Assembly (NCBI RefSeq): GCF_026427715.1
Contig: NZ_CP107558.1
Span: forward strand, 3,627,001 to 3,691,000
Source of the DNA: Methylocystis sp. MJC1
GTDB lineage: Bacteria > Pseudomonadota > Alphaproteobacteria > Rhizobiales > Beijerinckiaceae
Reading direction: 5' to 3'
Length of the DNA stretch: 64,000 nt
The notes below the pieces were generated by a model. The model saw only the letters and a program-made list of their open reading frames with translations, was not told where the DNA came from and ran no database searches. Numbering within the stretch: the stretch's first letter is position 1; every line of letters begins with the position of its first letter. Made by a program: the position numbers and the translations under genes. Shown in pieces: positions 1-9,247 of the stretch.

Positions 1-2021
1 CGGCCGGCGCGGTCTATGTCTATTACGAGGCCGCGACCGTCATCGTGACGCTGATCCTTTTCGGCCGTTTTCTCGAAGCGCGCGCCAAGGGCCGCACCTC
101 GGAAGCCATTCGCGCCCTTGCAAAACTGCAGCCTAAGACGGCGCGCGTCGAACGCGACGGCGAGACAACGGACGTCGATATAGACGACGTGCGCGTCGGC
201 GATATTGTGCTGGTGCGGCCGGGCGAGCGTATCCCGACCGACGGCGTGGTGACGGCGGGCGCTTCCTATGTCGACGAATCCATGGTGACGGGCGAGCCCG
301 CGCCTGTCGCGAAAACGATCGGCGCCACTGTTACGGGCGCGACAGTGAATGGCTCCGGCGCCTTCTCCTTCCGCGCGACGCGAGTCGGCGCGGATACGGT
401 CCTCGCCGGCATCATCCGCATGGTGGAGCAGGCGCAGGGCGCGAAGCTTCCCATTCAGGCGATGGTCGATCGCGTCACCGCCGTCTTCGTGCCGACGATC
501 TTCGCAATCGCGGCGATCACCTTCGTCGTCTGGATGGCGATCGGCCCGGAGCCGCGGCTGACCTATGCGCTGGTCAGCGCCGTCGCCGTGCTCATCATCG
601 CCTGCCCCTGCGCCATGGGCCTCGCAACGCCGGCCGCCATCATGACCGGCACCGGGCGCGCGGCGGAATTGGGCGTGCTGTTTCGAAAGGGCGAGGCGCT
701 GCAAACTCTGCAGGAGGTGACGCTCATCGCCTTCGACAAGACCGGCACGCTCACCTTCGGCAAGCCGCGCCTCACCGATCTGATCCCGGCGCACGGCGAA
801 GAAGATGCCGAGCTGCTGCGGCTTGCAGCGAGCGTCGAGGCGCAATCGGAGCATCCCGTCGGCGCGGCGATCGTCGCCGCCGCGAAGGATCGTGGACTTG
901 CCGTGCCGCCGGCCGCGCAGTTCGAGTCCGTTTCGGGCATGGGCGTCGCCGCCCTTGTCGATAGCCGGAAGGTCGCCATCGGCGCCGCGCGCTATATGGC
1001 CTCGCTGGGCCTCGATACGACCGCCTTCGAGGGAGACGCGGCCGCCCTCTCCGACGAGGGCAAGACGCCTTTCTATCTTGCTGTGGATGGCAAGACACGG
1101 GCGATCCTCTGCGTCGCCGACGATTTGAAGCCCACCACCAAGCCCGCCATCGACGCGCTGCACGCCATCGGCGTCAAGACAGCCATGATCACCGGCGACG
1201 AGGCGCGCACGGCCAACGCCATCGCGCGGCGGCTCGGGATCGACGAAGTGGTTGCCGGCGTCATGCCCGACGGCAAGGTCGCGACGCTCGAACGGCTGCG
1301 CGAGAGGGAAAAAATCGCCTTCGTCGGCGACGGCGTGAACGACGCCCCGGCGCTCGCCGCCGCGGACGCTGGCATCGCTATCGGCACGGGCACGGATATC
1401 GCGATCGAAGCCGCCGACGTCGTGCTGATGTCGGGCGATCTCGCCAAAGTGCCTGCGGCGCTGGCAGTGTCGCGCGCGACGATGCGCAACATCAAGCAGA
1501 ATCTCTTCTGGGCGTTCGGCTACAACGCGCTGCTCGTTCCTGTCGCGGCGGGCGCGCTCTATCCGGTGAATGGCGTGCAGCTCTCGCCCATGCTCGGCGC
1601 CGGCGCCATGGCGCTTTCCAGCGTCTTCGTGCTGACCAACGCGCTACGGCTGCGCCGCTTCAAGCCGCCGGTGATCGCCGAGACGCCTCCCCGTCATCGC
1701 GAGGAGCGTAGCGACGAAGCGACCCAGGAGCCTCATCACGGCTCTGGATTGCTTCGCTCGGCTCGCAATGACGAGGCGGCGGCTGCGCCCGTAAAACAGG
1801 ATAACAAGGAGGAAAGAATGACGACTTTCAATGTGAAAGACATGACCTGCAACATGTGCGTCAAGCATGTCACCAAAGCGGTACAGGCGGTCGAGCCCGG
1901 CGCAGATGTGAAGGTCGATCTCGCCAGCGGCAGGGTCGACGTCTCTCCGACGCCGAAGGACCCGGAGGCGCTGGCGAAAGCCATCACGGACGCCGGCTAT
2001 CCCGCGCAAATCGCGGCTTGA
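1..2021 (+). CDS. copA: Cu+-translocating P1B-type ATPase (5' end outside window), fused in frame to a C-terminal heavy-metal-binding domain
   Basis: This is a P-type ATPase that exports monovalent copper across the inner membrane using ATP. The 5' end lies outside the window, so the N-terminal metal-binding domains and first helices are missing. Visible motifs in order are the actuator TGE motif, the CPC metal-binding motif near 603-611, the phosphorylation motif DKTGTLT near 735-755, the SEHPVG nucleotide-binding motif, GDGVNDAP near 1327-1350, and the FGYN and MALSS helix motifs that mark the Cu+ subclass. After the last helix the frame does not stop. It runs through a palindromic repeat (1692-1773) into a CopZ-like domain with its own ribosome-binding site at 1818. 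The fusion may be real, or the downstream cistron may be made separately. The ATPase call is secure; the fused product is uncertain. Confidence 0.95.
   Translation, partial: AGAVYVYYEAATVIVTLILFGRFLEARAKGRTSEAIRALAKLQPKTARVERDGETTDVDIDDVRVGDIVLVRPGERIPTDGVVTAGASYVDESMVTGEPAPVAKTIGATVTGATVNGSGAFSFRATRVGADTVLAGIIRMVEQAQGAKLPIQAMVDRVTAVFVPTIFAIAAITFVVWMAIGPEPRLTYALVSAVAVLIIACPCAMGLATPAAIMTGTGRAAELGVLFRKGEALQTLQEVTLIAFDKTGTLTFGKPRLTDLIPAHGEEDAELLRLAASVEAQSEHPVGAAIVAAAKDRGLAVPPAAQFESVSGMGVAALVDSRKVAIGAARYMASLGLDTTAFEGDAAALSDEGKTPFYLAVDGKTRAILCVADDLKPTTKPAIDALHAIGVKTAMITGDEARTANAIARRLGIDEVVAGVMPDGKVATLERLREREKIAFVGDGVNDAPALAAADAGIAIGTGTDIAIEAADVVLMSGDLAKVPAALAVSRATMRNIKQNLFWAFGYNALLVPVAAGALYPVNGVQLSPMLGAGAMALSSVFVLTNALRLRRFKPPVIAETPPRHREERSDEATQEPHHGSGLLRSARNDEAAAAPVKQDNKEERMTTFNVKDMTCNMCVKHVTKAVQAVEPGADVKVDLASGRVDVSPTPKDPEALAKAITDAGYPAQIAA
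1692..1773. repeat. REP/MITE-like palindromic element inside the copA reading frame
   Basis: The ends CGTCATCGCGAG and CTCGCAATGACG are inverted complements with one mismatch, and the interior is also partly palindromic. It encodes a low-complexity stretch beginning HREERSDEA and ending LLRSARND. I recognise this peptide signature as a typical translation of a dispersed palindromic repeat found in many bacterial genomes. The element is in frame and joins copA to the downstream metal-binding domain. Confidence 0.75.
1818..2021 (+). CDS. copZ: CopZ-like heavy-metal-associated domain protein (67 aa), possible internal cistron
   Basis: A single HMA-fold domain with the copper-binding motif MTCNMC near its N-terminus, the length of a free CopZ-type copper chaperone. 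The ATG at 1818 is preceded at good spacing by a strong Shine-Dalgarno sequence (AAGGAGG). This suggests it is, or was, an independent gene delivering Cu+ to the ATPase or an apo-regulator. It shares the reading frame of the upstream ATPase with no stop between them, so the domain can be made both as the C-terminus of a CopA fusion and as a free chaperone. The domain is clear; which form is made is inference. Confidence 0.65.
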   Translation: MTTFNVKDMTCNMCVKHVTKAVQAVEPGADVKVDLASGRVDVSPTPKDPEALAKAITDAGYPAQIAA

Positions 2022-2109
2022 CGGAGAGCGTGGCCGGACGGCGTCAGGGGCCGCCCGGCTCTCGCCCAGCGTCTAAAATCTTTACATGCCGCCCGCCATT
2101 GCGTTCGAT

Positions 2110-2123
2110 ATTTCGAACGAAAT
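2110..2123. promoter_or_regulatory. Perfect palindrome upstream of the XRE regulator, candidate operator
   Basis: ATTTCG-AA-CGAAAT is a perfect inverted repeat about 50 bp upstream of the XRE-cupin gene start. Its symmetry and position fit an autoregulatory helix-turn-helix binding site. The role is inference. Confidence 0.4.
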
Positions 2124-2171
2124 CGGATATTATGCCGTCCGACTCAGAAACAGGGAGCCGGCCGGGGCGGC

Positions 2172-2798
2172 GTGAACGCAATGGGCGTCGAAGGGAAAGA
2201 AAAACACAAGATTCTCGAAGCGGGCGCGCTGGCGCTCTCGGGTCAGCTCGGCGCCACCGTTCAGCGGCTACGCAAGGCCTATAATCTATCGCTCTCCGAA
2301 TTATCGCTGCAATCGGGCGTCGCCAAGTCGATCATCAGCCAGATCGAGCGAAACGAGACGAACCCGACGCTCGCCACCATCTGGCGCCTCGCCCAGGCTC
2401 TCGACGTCTCGATCGAGCGCGTGCTCCAAACGACTGAAGACGAACCTTTCCTCGAAAAGACCAGCAAAGCCGACACGCCGATCCTCGTTTCCGACGACGG
2501 CAAGTGCCGGTTGGCGATCATCGGCTGGATCAAGACGGTCGAGTGGCTGCAAGCCTACGAGCTTTCCGCTGACCCAGGCGGCGCACTCGAATCGGACGCC
2601 CATCAGCGCGGCTCGGTCGAGAGTCTCTCGGTGCGCGAGGGCGAGCTGGAGGTAGAGGTCGCCGGCGTCAAGGAGACCGTGAAGGCTGGCGAGACGCTGC
2701 GCTATCGCTGCGACCGGCCGCATGTCATCCGCAACATCGGCAAGGCGCAGGCGCAGGCGACCATGGTGTGTATTTTGAAAGCCGCGGTGATGGAGTAG
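2172..2798 (+). CDS. XRE-family transcriptional regulator with C-terminal cupin domain
   Basis: A 208-residue regulator. Residues about 25-85 form a Cro/CI helix-turn-helix, including LSLSELSLQSGVAKS and SQIERNETNPTLATIWRLAQ. Residues about 130-205 form a cupin_2 beta-barrel ending in the typical RCDRPHVIRNIG segment. This architecture is common in regulators whose cupin senses a small molecule. The reading frame opens with GTG at 2172, with an ATG three codons later at 2181. No strong Shine-Dalgarno sequence decides between them. It lies 150 bp downstream of the copper genes on the same strand, so a link to metal stress is possible but unproven. The effector is unknown. Confidence 0.85.
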   Translation: MNAMGVEGKEKHKILEAGALALSGQLGATVQRLRKAYNLSLSELSLQSGVAKSIISQIERNETNPTLATIWRLAQALDVSIERVLQTTEDEPFLEKTSKADTPILVSDDGKCRLAIIGWIKTVEWLQAYELSADPGGALESDAHQRGSVESLSVREGELEVEVAGVKETVKAGETLRYRCDRPHVIRNIGKAQAQATMVCILKAAVME

Positions 2799-2828
2799 AG
2801 CGCGAAAAAACCAAAGCGCGACAACCCA

Positions 2829-3884
2829 TCACCCCTCTCTCTGTCCGTTCAAAATCGCGACGATCCGCCGGCTCGCAGGGTCGACGACGGCGATGCGCTG
2901 GCCAGCGACAATGAACCGGTAGCCGCGCAGTCCGGCCTCGTGCGCGATCAGTCTGCGCGGGAAAATCGCCAGATGGACGGCGCGAGGAACAAGGGCCCCA
3001 GGGGCGACAGGAAAAGACGCGTTCTTGACGCGCGCCGATCTCCAATCGCCGACGGTCGAAAAAATCTCCCGCTCCCGCTCGGGAGAAAGTCCTAGGGACG
3101 GTTGGGCGTCGTTTGACGCCTCTTGGTTGTTCCTGTCTCCTGCGAGCTGACTCGCTCCTGCTTGGGACGCGGTCCCCTGCTCCGTTTTCGCAACGCCTGT
3201 CGCTGGCCTTTCCCCCTGCATTTCCCTGAAACTTGCGAGTGGCGGGGCCGACTCCTCCACTCTCTGGCGATCGAGCTCCGCCATCTGAAGCGACGACGCG
3301 GCGGGGGAATTCCGAGTGAGTTTAGGCGACACGAAGCTCACTAAGAACGCCGCCACGGCAAGGGCGCAGAGCTGGGCGGCGACAACGCCGAATTGCAGGA
3401 CTGGCCCCTGACGGTCCCTAGCTATCGGCTCGGGCGCGGAAAGTTCTTCAACGAGCGCCTGACGCTCCTCCGCCGCGCGCTTCGCTGTTTTCTCGACCTC
3501 CGCCGCCGCTGCGGCAAAAGCAATCAGCGAGTCTCTCGACGCTTGCTTTCCTGCGTCCACAATGCGGCCATCGAAGGTCAGATTATCATTTATCGAGCGC
3601 AAGCAGATTCGCCGGCGCATGAGATCCCGGATCACGTCGGATATTTCCGTGTAGCTTTCGCCGAGGCTGCCTATTGCGCTGACGACAAGCGTATCACCCG
3701 CTTTGAGCTTGTCGTGGACAGGCAGGCGCCCGCGATCCGCGTCGTCCGCGCCCCGCTCCGTAAACGCCTCGTCGATTGCGAGGCCCACGGCTTCAGCGCG
3801 GCGCCATTGCGTCGCAAGCGCTTGCCGAGATCGGGATGAAGGCGCCTCATAAAGGTAGGTGGTCACATCCGGGCCCATGCGCAT
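2829..3884 (-). CDS. Membrane protein fusing a degenerate serine-recombinase-like N-terminal domain to a DUF1236-like C-terminal domain
   Basis: About 350 residues. The first ~120 residues follow the fold order of a resolvase catalytic domain, with matches at KAGDTLVVSAIGSLGES (resolvase: GDVILVKKLDRLGRD) and at LRSINDNLTFDG. The catalytic arginines of the KLDRLGR motif are replaced by Ser and Glu, so recombinase chemistry is unlikely. No DNA-binding helix-turn-helix follows. Instead there is a coiled-coil-prone Ala/Glu stretch, one transmembrane helix (about residues 165-188), a polar linker and a C-terminal region matching DUF1236 (GYRFIVAGQRIAVVDP). The frame extends to a GTG at 3899; ATGs lie at 3884 and 3878 and no ribosome-binding site is obvious. 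The domain assignments are by pattern; the function is unknown. Confidence 0.7.
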   Translation of the reverse strand: MRMGPDVTTYLYEAPSSRSRQALATQWRRAEAVGLAIDEAFTERGADDADRGRLPVHDKLKAGDTLVVSAIGSLGESYTEISDVIRDLMRRRICLRSINDNLTFDGRIVDAGKQASRDSLIAFAAAAAEVEKTAKRAAEERQALVEELSAPEPIARDRQGPVLQFGVVAAQLCALAVAAFLVSFVSPKLTRNSPAASSLQMAELDRQRVEESAPPLASFREMQGERPATGVAKTEQGTASQAGASQLAGDRNNQEASNDAQPSLGLSPEREREIFSTVGDWRSARVKNASFPVAPGALVPRAVHLAIFPRRLIAHEAGLRGYRFIVAGQRIAVVDPASRRIVAILNGQREG

Positions 3885-4044
3885 CCGAAAGCAAGACACA
3901 TATTGTGCTGCTCTGAGCGTTTGGCAGGTCCGGTGTATTGCTTATTGAGACGAGCCCGAGCTGAACCGGCGGCAAGAGGGCCCGCGAAAGGCGCCTTTGC
4001 TCAAGACGCCTCGCAGGCCGCCTGCGGCCCTTGCGGGATCTGGG

Positions 4045-4524
4045 TTAGGACGAAAGCCCGCCCATATGCTTCTGGCTGTAGAGCTGCACGCCGAGCTGCT
4101 TGATCAGCTCCTGCTGCGTTTCGAGGAAGTCGATATGCTCTTCCTCGCTCTTGATGATGCTCTCGAAGAGCTCCATCGACACGCGGTCATCCACGGAGTC
4201 GCAATAAACAGCAGCCTCGATATAGAGCTTCCGGGCGTCCGTTTCGGTGGCGAGATCGGCGGCGATGATCTCCTCGACGGTCTGCCCGATGCGCAGCGGA
4301 TCGAGCACCTGCATGTTGGGGAAGCCTTCGAGGAAGAGGATGCGCTTGGTGAACCAATCGGCGTGAAGCATCTCCTCGATCGATTCCTTACGCCATTTCT
4401 CGGCCAGCTCCTTGAAGCCCCAATTGTCGAAAATGCGATAATGTAGCCAGTACTGGTTGACTGCCGTCAGCTCGGCGCGAAGCCCGCGATTGAGATATTC
4501 GATAACCTTCGCGTCGCCGCGCAT
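4045..4524 (-). CDS. bfr: Bacterioferritin
   Basis: A 159-residue heme-containing ferritin that oxidises Fe2+ and stores ferric mineral as a 24-subunit cytoplasmic shell. Ferroxidase ligands are visible: Glu18, and Glu51 and His54 in the motif ESIEEMLHAD. The heme-ligating Met52 in the same motif is kept. Length matches the family. The ATG at 4524 with an upstream GGAAAGGG ribosome-binding site was chosen over a TTG two codons earlier. It lies 27 bp downstream of bfd on the same strand, so the two are probably co-transcribed. Confidence 0.96.
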   Translation of the reverse strand: MRGDAKVIEYLNRGLRAELTAVNQYWLHYRIFDNWGFKELAEKWRKESIEEMLHADWFTKRILFLEGFPNMQVLDPLRIGQTVEEIIAADLATETDARKLYIEAAVYCDSVDDRVSMELFESIIKSEEEHIDFLETQQELIKQLGVQLYSQKHMGGLSS

Positions 4525-4551
4525 GAGCAATCCCTTTCCATAGCTTAAAAC

Positions 4552-4788
4552 TCACGCCGCCAAACCATCGGCGCGACAGCTGTCACAATCGCCTGTTCCG
4601 CCGCATTCGTCCAGTCTTGCCGCAGCATGCTGATCGACGATCGCGACGATGCTGCGAACACAGCGTCCGCATTTGGCCTCGCAGCCCATGTTGCGGAACA
4701 CCGCCCCCACAGAGGGGCGATCGGCGCGCGCGCTCAACGATTCACGCACATCACGGTCAGAGAGGACGTTGCAGGAGCAGACGATCAT
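4552..4788 (-). CDS. bfd: Bacterioferritin-associated ferredoxin
   Basis: A 78-residue [2Fe-2S] protein that docks on bacterioferritin and delivers electrons through the heme to release stored iron as Fe2+. The Bfd/BFD-like cysteine pattern is present: CSC at residues 4-6, and Cys40 and Cys43 in GCEAKCGRC. It is the first gene of the bfd-bfr unit, and a 23-bp palindrome sits just upstream. The C-terminus carries three additional cysteines (ECGGTGDCDSC) beyond the usual core. Confidence 0.93.
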   Translation of the reverse strand: MIVCSCNVLSDRDVRESLSARADRPSVGAVFRNMGCEAKCGRCVRSIVAIVDQHAAARLDECGGTGDCDSCRADGLAA

Positions 4789-4797
4789 GGCTTCGCC

Positions 4798-4820
4798 TAG
4801 TTTGGAAAGATTGCAAACTA
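4798..4820. promoter_or_regulatory. Inverted repeat 10 bp upstream of bfd, candidate iron-regulator operator
   Basis: TAGTTTG and CAAACTA form a perfect 7-bp inverted repeat around a 9-bp spacer, 10-32 bp upstream of the bfd start. Iron-storage genes in alphaproteobacteria are usually controlled by Fur/Mur, Irr or RirA. The repeat does not clearly match a consensus I can name, so the regulator is left open. Confidence 0.45.
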
Positions 4821-4972
4821 CCTTTTACTTCAGTAGCTTACAAAGCTCTCCCAGTTTTGCAACCCGTCACTGTCAGTTTCCCGACATCGCGTTGGCGGAC
4901 ACCTTAGAAGTCGCAATCGACGTGCCGCCGACTCGAAATTTGGAACTCTTCCACGCTGGGCAAAGGGGTCGC

Positions 4973-5001
4973 AAAAAAAGCCGCGACGAAAGCGTCGCGG
5001 C
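4973..5001 (-). terminator. Rho-independent terminator of the 5038-5361 gene
   Basis: Reading the minus strand, GCCGCGACG - CTTT - CGTCGCGGC forms a perfect 9-bp GC-rich stem followed directly by seven T residues, 36 bp after the stop of the upstream gene. This is a textbook intrinsic terminator. Confidence 0.9.
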
Positions 5002-5037
5002 CTGTCTGTGCGTTTCTTTCAGAAAAGCCTGACCTGC

Positions 5038-5361
5038 TTAGTAGCCCGGCCCCCAAGGACGCGGATGCGGGCCGTAGATCGGGGGACGCGGACGCGGCCC
5101 ATAGCCATACACGGGAGGGCGCGGGCGCGGCCCATAGCCATAGACCACCGGAGGACGCGGACGCGGGCGCCAGCCATAACCATAGCCCGGTCCGCCGGGG
5201 CGGCAGCCGTAAGGCCCACACCAAGCCTTTTCGACCTTTGGCCCGCCGCCGACGGCGACGCCAGGGTCCAGGCCCGGCATGGCCTGAGCCGACGAAAGGC
5301 CGAAGGCCAGCCCGCCGGCGATGGCCAGTCCAGCGAGCGTTTTGACGGTAACCAATTTCAT
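5038..5361 (-). CDS. Small secreted Gly/Tyr/Arg/Pro-repeat protein (GCG_CRPN-like)
   Basis: A 107-residue protein with a signal peptide (charged start, hydrophobic core, SAQA cleavage). It continues with a short conserved segment with paired cysteines (WCGPYGC) and a tandem low-complexity tail. The tail holds three near-identical 11-residue units of the form YGYGPRPRPPV, matching a 33-bp DNA repeat around 5066-5176. The layout resembles the GCG_CRPN prefix-to-repeats proteins of Hyphomicrobiales. The ATG at 5361 was chosen because GGAG lies at correct spacing; an upstream in-frame ATG at 5382 lacks this. The function is unknown; a periplasmic or surface location is inferred. Confidence 0.75.
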   Translation of the reverse strand: MKLVTVKTLAGLAIAGGLAFGLSSAQAMPGLDPGVAVGGGPKVEKAWCGPYGCRPGGPGYGYGWRPRPRPPVVYGYGPRPRPPVYGYGPRPRPPIYGPHPRPWGPGY

Positions 5362-5478
5362 GAGGCATTCTCCTGGAGCCAAATGGGCGCCCTGCTCAGC
5401 TAAGGTGGAAGAGAGTGGCGCAGCCGTCTTGAACTAAGCATTAAGCCCCCGCTCAGCAAGGATTCAGAAAGGCGCTCC

Positions 5479-6960
<1,482 letters not shown>

Positions 6961-6976
6961 TGACAGGGGCGGCGCT

Positions 6977-7237
6977 TCAGTCGAAATCCACCGTCAGCCC
7001 GTGCTTGGCGAGCTCCTTCTCGACCGCGTCGAGAATCCTCTGCAAATCGTCGATCGGAATTTCCTTGTCCTGATCGGGGGCATCCCAAGTATCGATCTCA
7101 TCGAGACGCACGACGAAGTCCGTCTCCTCGCCGGACTCGGCGTCGGGCGCCTCCGCGTGGATCGTCAGCGTGCGCCCATCCTGATGGACGCGAATCGCGC
7201 CCTCCGTCATCTCGACCTTGATCTTCGCCCGCGCCAT
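6977..7237 (-). CDS. Small acidic protein resembling the Imm74 family
   Basis: An 86-residue acidic protein. A beta-rich first half (IRVHQDGRTLTIHAE) is followed by FVVRLDEIDTWDAP and an amphipathic helix (IDDLQRILDAVEKELAKHG), which is the order seen in Imm74-type immunity proteins. No toxin gene is nearby, so an antitoxin role is not supported by context. Many members of this family are stand-alone genes. The stop lies beside glpK (convergent) and mutY follows downstream on the same strand after 14 bp on its far side. Confidence 0.6.
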   Translation of the reverse strand: MARAKIKVEMTEGAIRVHQDGRTLTIHAEAPDAESGEETDFVVRLDEIDTWDAPDQDKEIPIDDLQRILDAVEKELAKHGLTVDFD

Positions 7238-7251
7238 CGGCCGCGCCCCTG

Positions 7252-8337
7252 CTAATCATCGAGAAGCCCAGCCGCGACGGCGGCCTTGCGCATGAGCGTG
7301 GGCAAGCCTTCCTTACCTAGATTGCGCCGCGCCGCCCAGCGGCAATCGGAGTCCAACCGAAGCGGCGCCTTGGTTTGCGCCACGAAAACAGTAGCCCTCA
7401 GCGCGAAATGTGTGAAGACATGGGCGACTGGCTCGGCAAGCGCGCGCCAATCGGCCGGGCATGGCGCGAAATCGAGCCACTCCTGCGGGCCGACGTCCCG
7501 GGTTAAGGGCGTCGAAGGAAAGGCGCTCATGCCGCCAAAAAGGCCTTTGGGCGGGCGGCGCATCAGCAGCGTCTCCTCCCCCCGCCTCAGAACGAAAATG
7601 GCCCCGCGCCGCCTCGGCTTTTCTGCCTTCTTCTCCTTGACGGGGTAATCCTCCTGCGCGCCCGCGCGACGGGCGGCGCAATTTCCCGCCCATGGGCAGA
7701 GGCCGCACAAAGGCCCGCGCGGCGTGCAGACCGTGGCGCCGAGATCCATCAGCGCCTGGGCAAAATCGCCCGCGCGGGCAGTAGGGAGAAGCCCCTCGGT
7801 CTTTTGCCTGATGAGGGGTTTTGCCTGGCGGGCGGGAGTCTCGATTGCATAAAGCCGCGTGATCACCCGCTCGACATTGCCGTCGATGGCGGCGCAAGGG
7901 GCGTCGAAGGCGATGGCGGCGACGGCCGCCGCTGTATAGGGACCAACCCCCGGCAGATCCAGAAGCTCCGCTTCGCTCGCCGGAAACCGCCCGCCATATT
8001 CGCACGCGACCGTCCCAGCGCAGGCGTGGAGATTGCGGGCGCGGGCGTAATAGCCGAGCCCTGCCCAGGCCGCGAGCACATCCTCCAGCGGCGCCTCGGC
8101 CAGGGCGTCCACGGTCGGCCAGCGCGCCAGAAATTTTTGAAAATAGCCTTTCACGGTCGTTACCGTGGTCTGCTGCAACATAATTTCCGACAGCCAGACG
8201 GCGTAAGGGTCCGCCCGCCTTCCCGGCGGCGCGCGCCACGGCAGATCGCGGCGATGGGCGTCATACCAGGCGAGGAGCGTTTCGGCCGGCGCCGCGCCCT
8301 CAGGCCGCTTTCGCCGTTTGGCTGGAGGCTTTATCAT
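7252..8337 (-). CDS. mutY: A/G-specific adenine DNA glycosylase MutY
   Basis: A 361-residue glycosylase that removes adenine mispaired with 8-oxoguanine. The catalytic Glu motif SEIMLQQT, the helix-hairpin-helix LPGVGPYTAAAV with the catalytic Asp in AAIDGNVERV, and the [4Fe-4S] cluster ligands in CTPRGPLCGLCPWAGNC are all present. A C-terminal Nudix-like recognition domain follows (about residues 240-355). The frame stays open upstream to 8754, but ATG 8337 gives the normal family N-terminus, and extension would overlap the divergent DUF721 gene. Confidence 0.95.
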   Translation of the reverse strand: MIKPPAKRRKRPEGAAPAETLLAWYDAHRRDLPWRAPPGRRADPYAVWLSEIMLQQTTVTTVKGYFQKFLARWPTVDALAEAPLEDVLAAWAGLGYYARARNLHACAGTVACEYGGRFPASEAELLDLPGVGPYTAAAVAAIAFDAPCAAIDGNVERVITRLYAIETPARQAKPLIRQKTEGLLPTARAGDFAQALMDLGATVCTPRGPLCGLCPWAGNCAARRAGAQEDYPVKEKKAEKPRRRGAIFVLRRGEETLLMRRPPKGLFGGMSAFPSTPLTRDVGPQEWLDFAPCPADWRALAEPVAHVFTHFALRATVFVAQTKAPLRLDSDCRWAARRNLGKEGLPTLMRKAAVAAGLLDD

Positions 8338-8388
8338 CAAAGAGAGCCATTGGCGCCGCCGCCGCGCCGAAGCAAGGGAGAAGGCCGC

Positions 8389-8907
8389 ATGAGCGTCGCG
8401 CCGCGCAGGAAAGGCGTCTTCGCCCGCCCGCTCGCCGAATATGTGCTCAAGCAGGTCGACCCGCTCGTGGCCAAAAAGGGCTTCGGCGAGGCGTCGCTCC
8501 TCATGCAATGGCGCGAGATCGTCGGCGCCCGCATCGCCGACATATGCGCGCCCGAGCGCCTGCAATGGCCGGCTCGCGGCCGCAAGCCCTCCCCTGACAA
8601 GGCGCAAGAGCCGGCGACGCTCATTCTGCGCGTCGAGCCGGGGTTCGGCCTCGAGATCCAGCATATGGCGCCGGCCATCGTCGACAGGGTCAACGCCCAT
8701 CTCGGCTGGCGTTGCGTCTCGAAAGTGACGCTGCGGCAGCAGGCGCTGGCGCAACGGGCGGAAAAAAACCGCCCCAGGATCGCGCCCGTGGACCCTGCCG
8801 CTCGGGCGCGAGCAGTCGAGGCCTCAGAAGGGGTGGCCGAAGAATCGCTTCGGGCGGCGCTGGTGAAGCTCGGAGAAAGGGCGCTCGCGCCGCGCCGCAT
8901 CGGCTAA
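8389..8907 (+). CDS. DUF721 (DciA-like) family protein
   Basis: A 172-residue protein with the DUF721 core: LAEYVLKQVDPLVAKKGFGEASLLMQ appears in its N-terminal half (quoted in part as ADYV-type and WREIVGARIA segments), followed by LILRVEPGFGLEIQHM. DciA proteins load the replicative helicase in bacteria lacking DnaC/DnaI; whether this shorter alphaproteobacterial version does so is inference. The ATG at 8389 follows GGGAGAAGG at good spacing. It is divergent from mutY with only about 50 bp between, so the two genes share a promoter region. Confidence 0.75.
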   Translation: MSVAPRRKGVFARPLAEYVLKQVDPLVAKKGFGEASLLMQWREIVGARIADICAPERLQWPARGRKPSPDKAQEPATLILRVEPGFGLEIQHMAPAIVDRVNAHLGWRCVSKVTLRQQALAQRAEKNRPRIAPVDPAARARAVEASEGVAEESLRAALVKLGERALAPRRIG

Positions 8908-8994
8908 CCGCCTGGCCTTACGGTCAATTACGCGATCTGGCTGCAGGAGCGCTTGCAATCCCCGCCGTGAGCGAATAGGTTCGCGCCGCTTCGG

Positions 8995-9071
8995 GCCGCC
9001 ATAGCTCAGTTGGTTAGAGCACCAGATTGTGGATCTGGGGGTCCCCCGTTCGAGCCGGGGTGGCGGTACCA
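8995..9071 (+). tRNA. tRNA-His (anticodon GTG)
   Basis: A full cloverleaf can be folded: acceptor GCCGCCA/TGGCGGT (G1-U72 wobble), D-arm GCTC/GAGC, anticodon arm CCAGA-TTGTGGA-TCTGG with anticodon GTG, variable loop GGGTC, T-arm CCCCG-TTCGAGC-CGGGG, discriminator A73 and an encoded CCA. A73, rather than the usual C73, is the known alphaproteobacterial pattern in which tRNA-His lacks the G-1 identity base. The 3' half is the attachment site of the integrative element that follows. Confidence 0.97.
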
Positions 9072-9072
9072 T
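9023..9072 (+). repeat. attL: Left attachment site (50-bp direct repeat, 3' part of tRNA-His)
   Basis: These 50 bases, from the anticodon arm through the CCA end plus one base, are repeated exactly at 21422-21471. The intact tRNA gene is on this side, as expected when a tyrosine integrase recombines into the 3' end of a tRNA and restores it. Confidence 0.93.
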
Positions 9073-9131
9073 CACAAAAACAAGAAATTATGCGTAGATT
9101 AATGGTCCGCTGAACGGTAAAGCTTGGGTCT

Positions 9132-9150
9132 CGGTAAGCGGACGGTAAGC
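9132..9150 (+). promoter_or_regulatory. Left-end CGGTAAGC repeats, candidate integrase arm-type sites
   Basis: Two copies of CGGTAAGC start at 9132 and 9143, 11 bp apart (about one helical turn), 60 bp inside the left end. The same pair with the same 11-bp spacing occurs at the right end (21287 and 21298). Matched repeats inside both ends are typical of arm-type integrase binding sites. Confidence 0.6.
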
Positions 9151-9247
9151 AGAAATCGGAAATTCGGCGGAAGCGTCGGCAATTAATTAAACCCCCGTGA
9201 TGCGCTCGCACGGCCGCTCGGCACCACTCAACGGCGCGGCTCCGGCT

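Noticed and set aside
8338..8754. Upstream extension of mutY
   Set aside because: It would overlap the divergent DUF721 gene, and the family N-terminus begins at 8337.
8824..9075. Minus-strand frame across the tRNA-His gene
   Set aside because: It is the familiar antisense translation of a tRNA and its flank, with no independent support.
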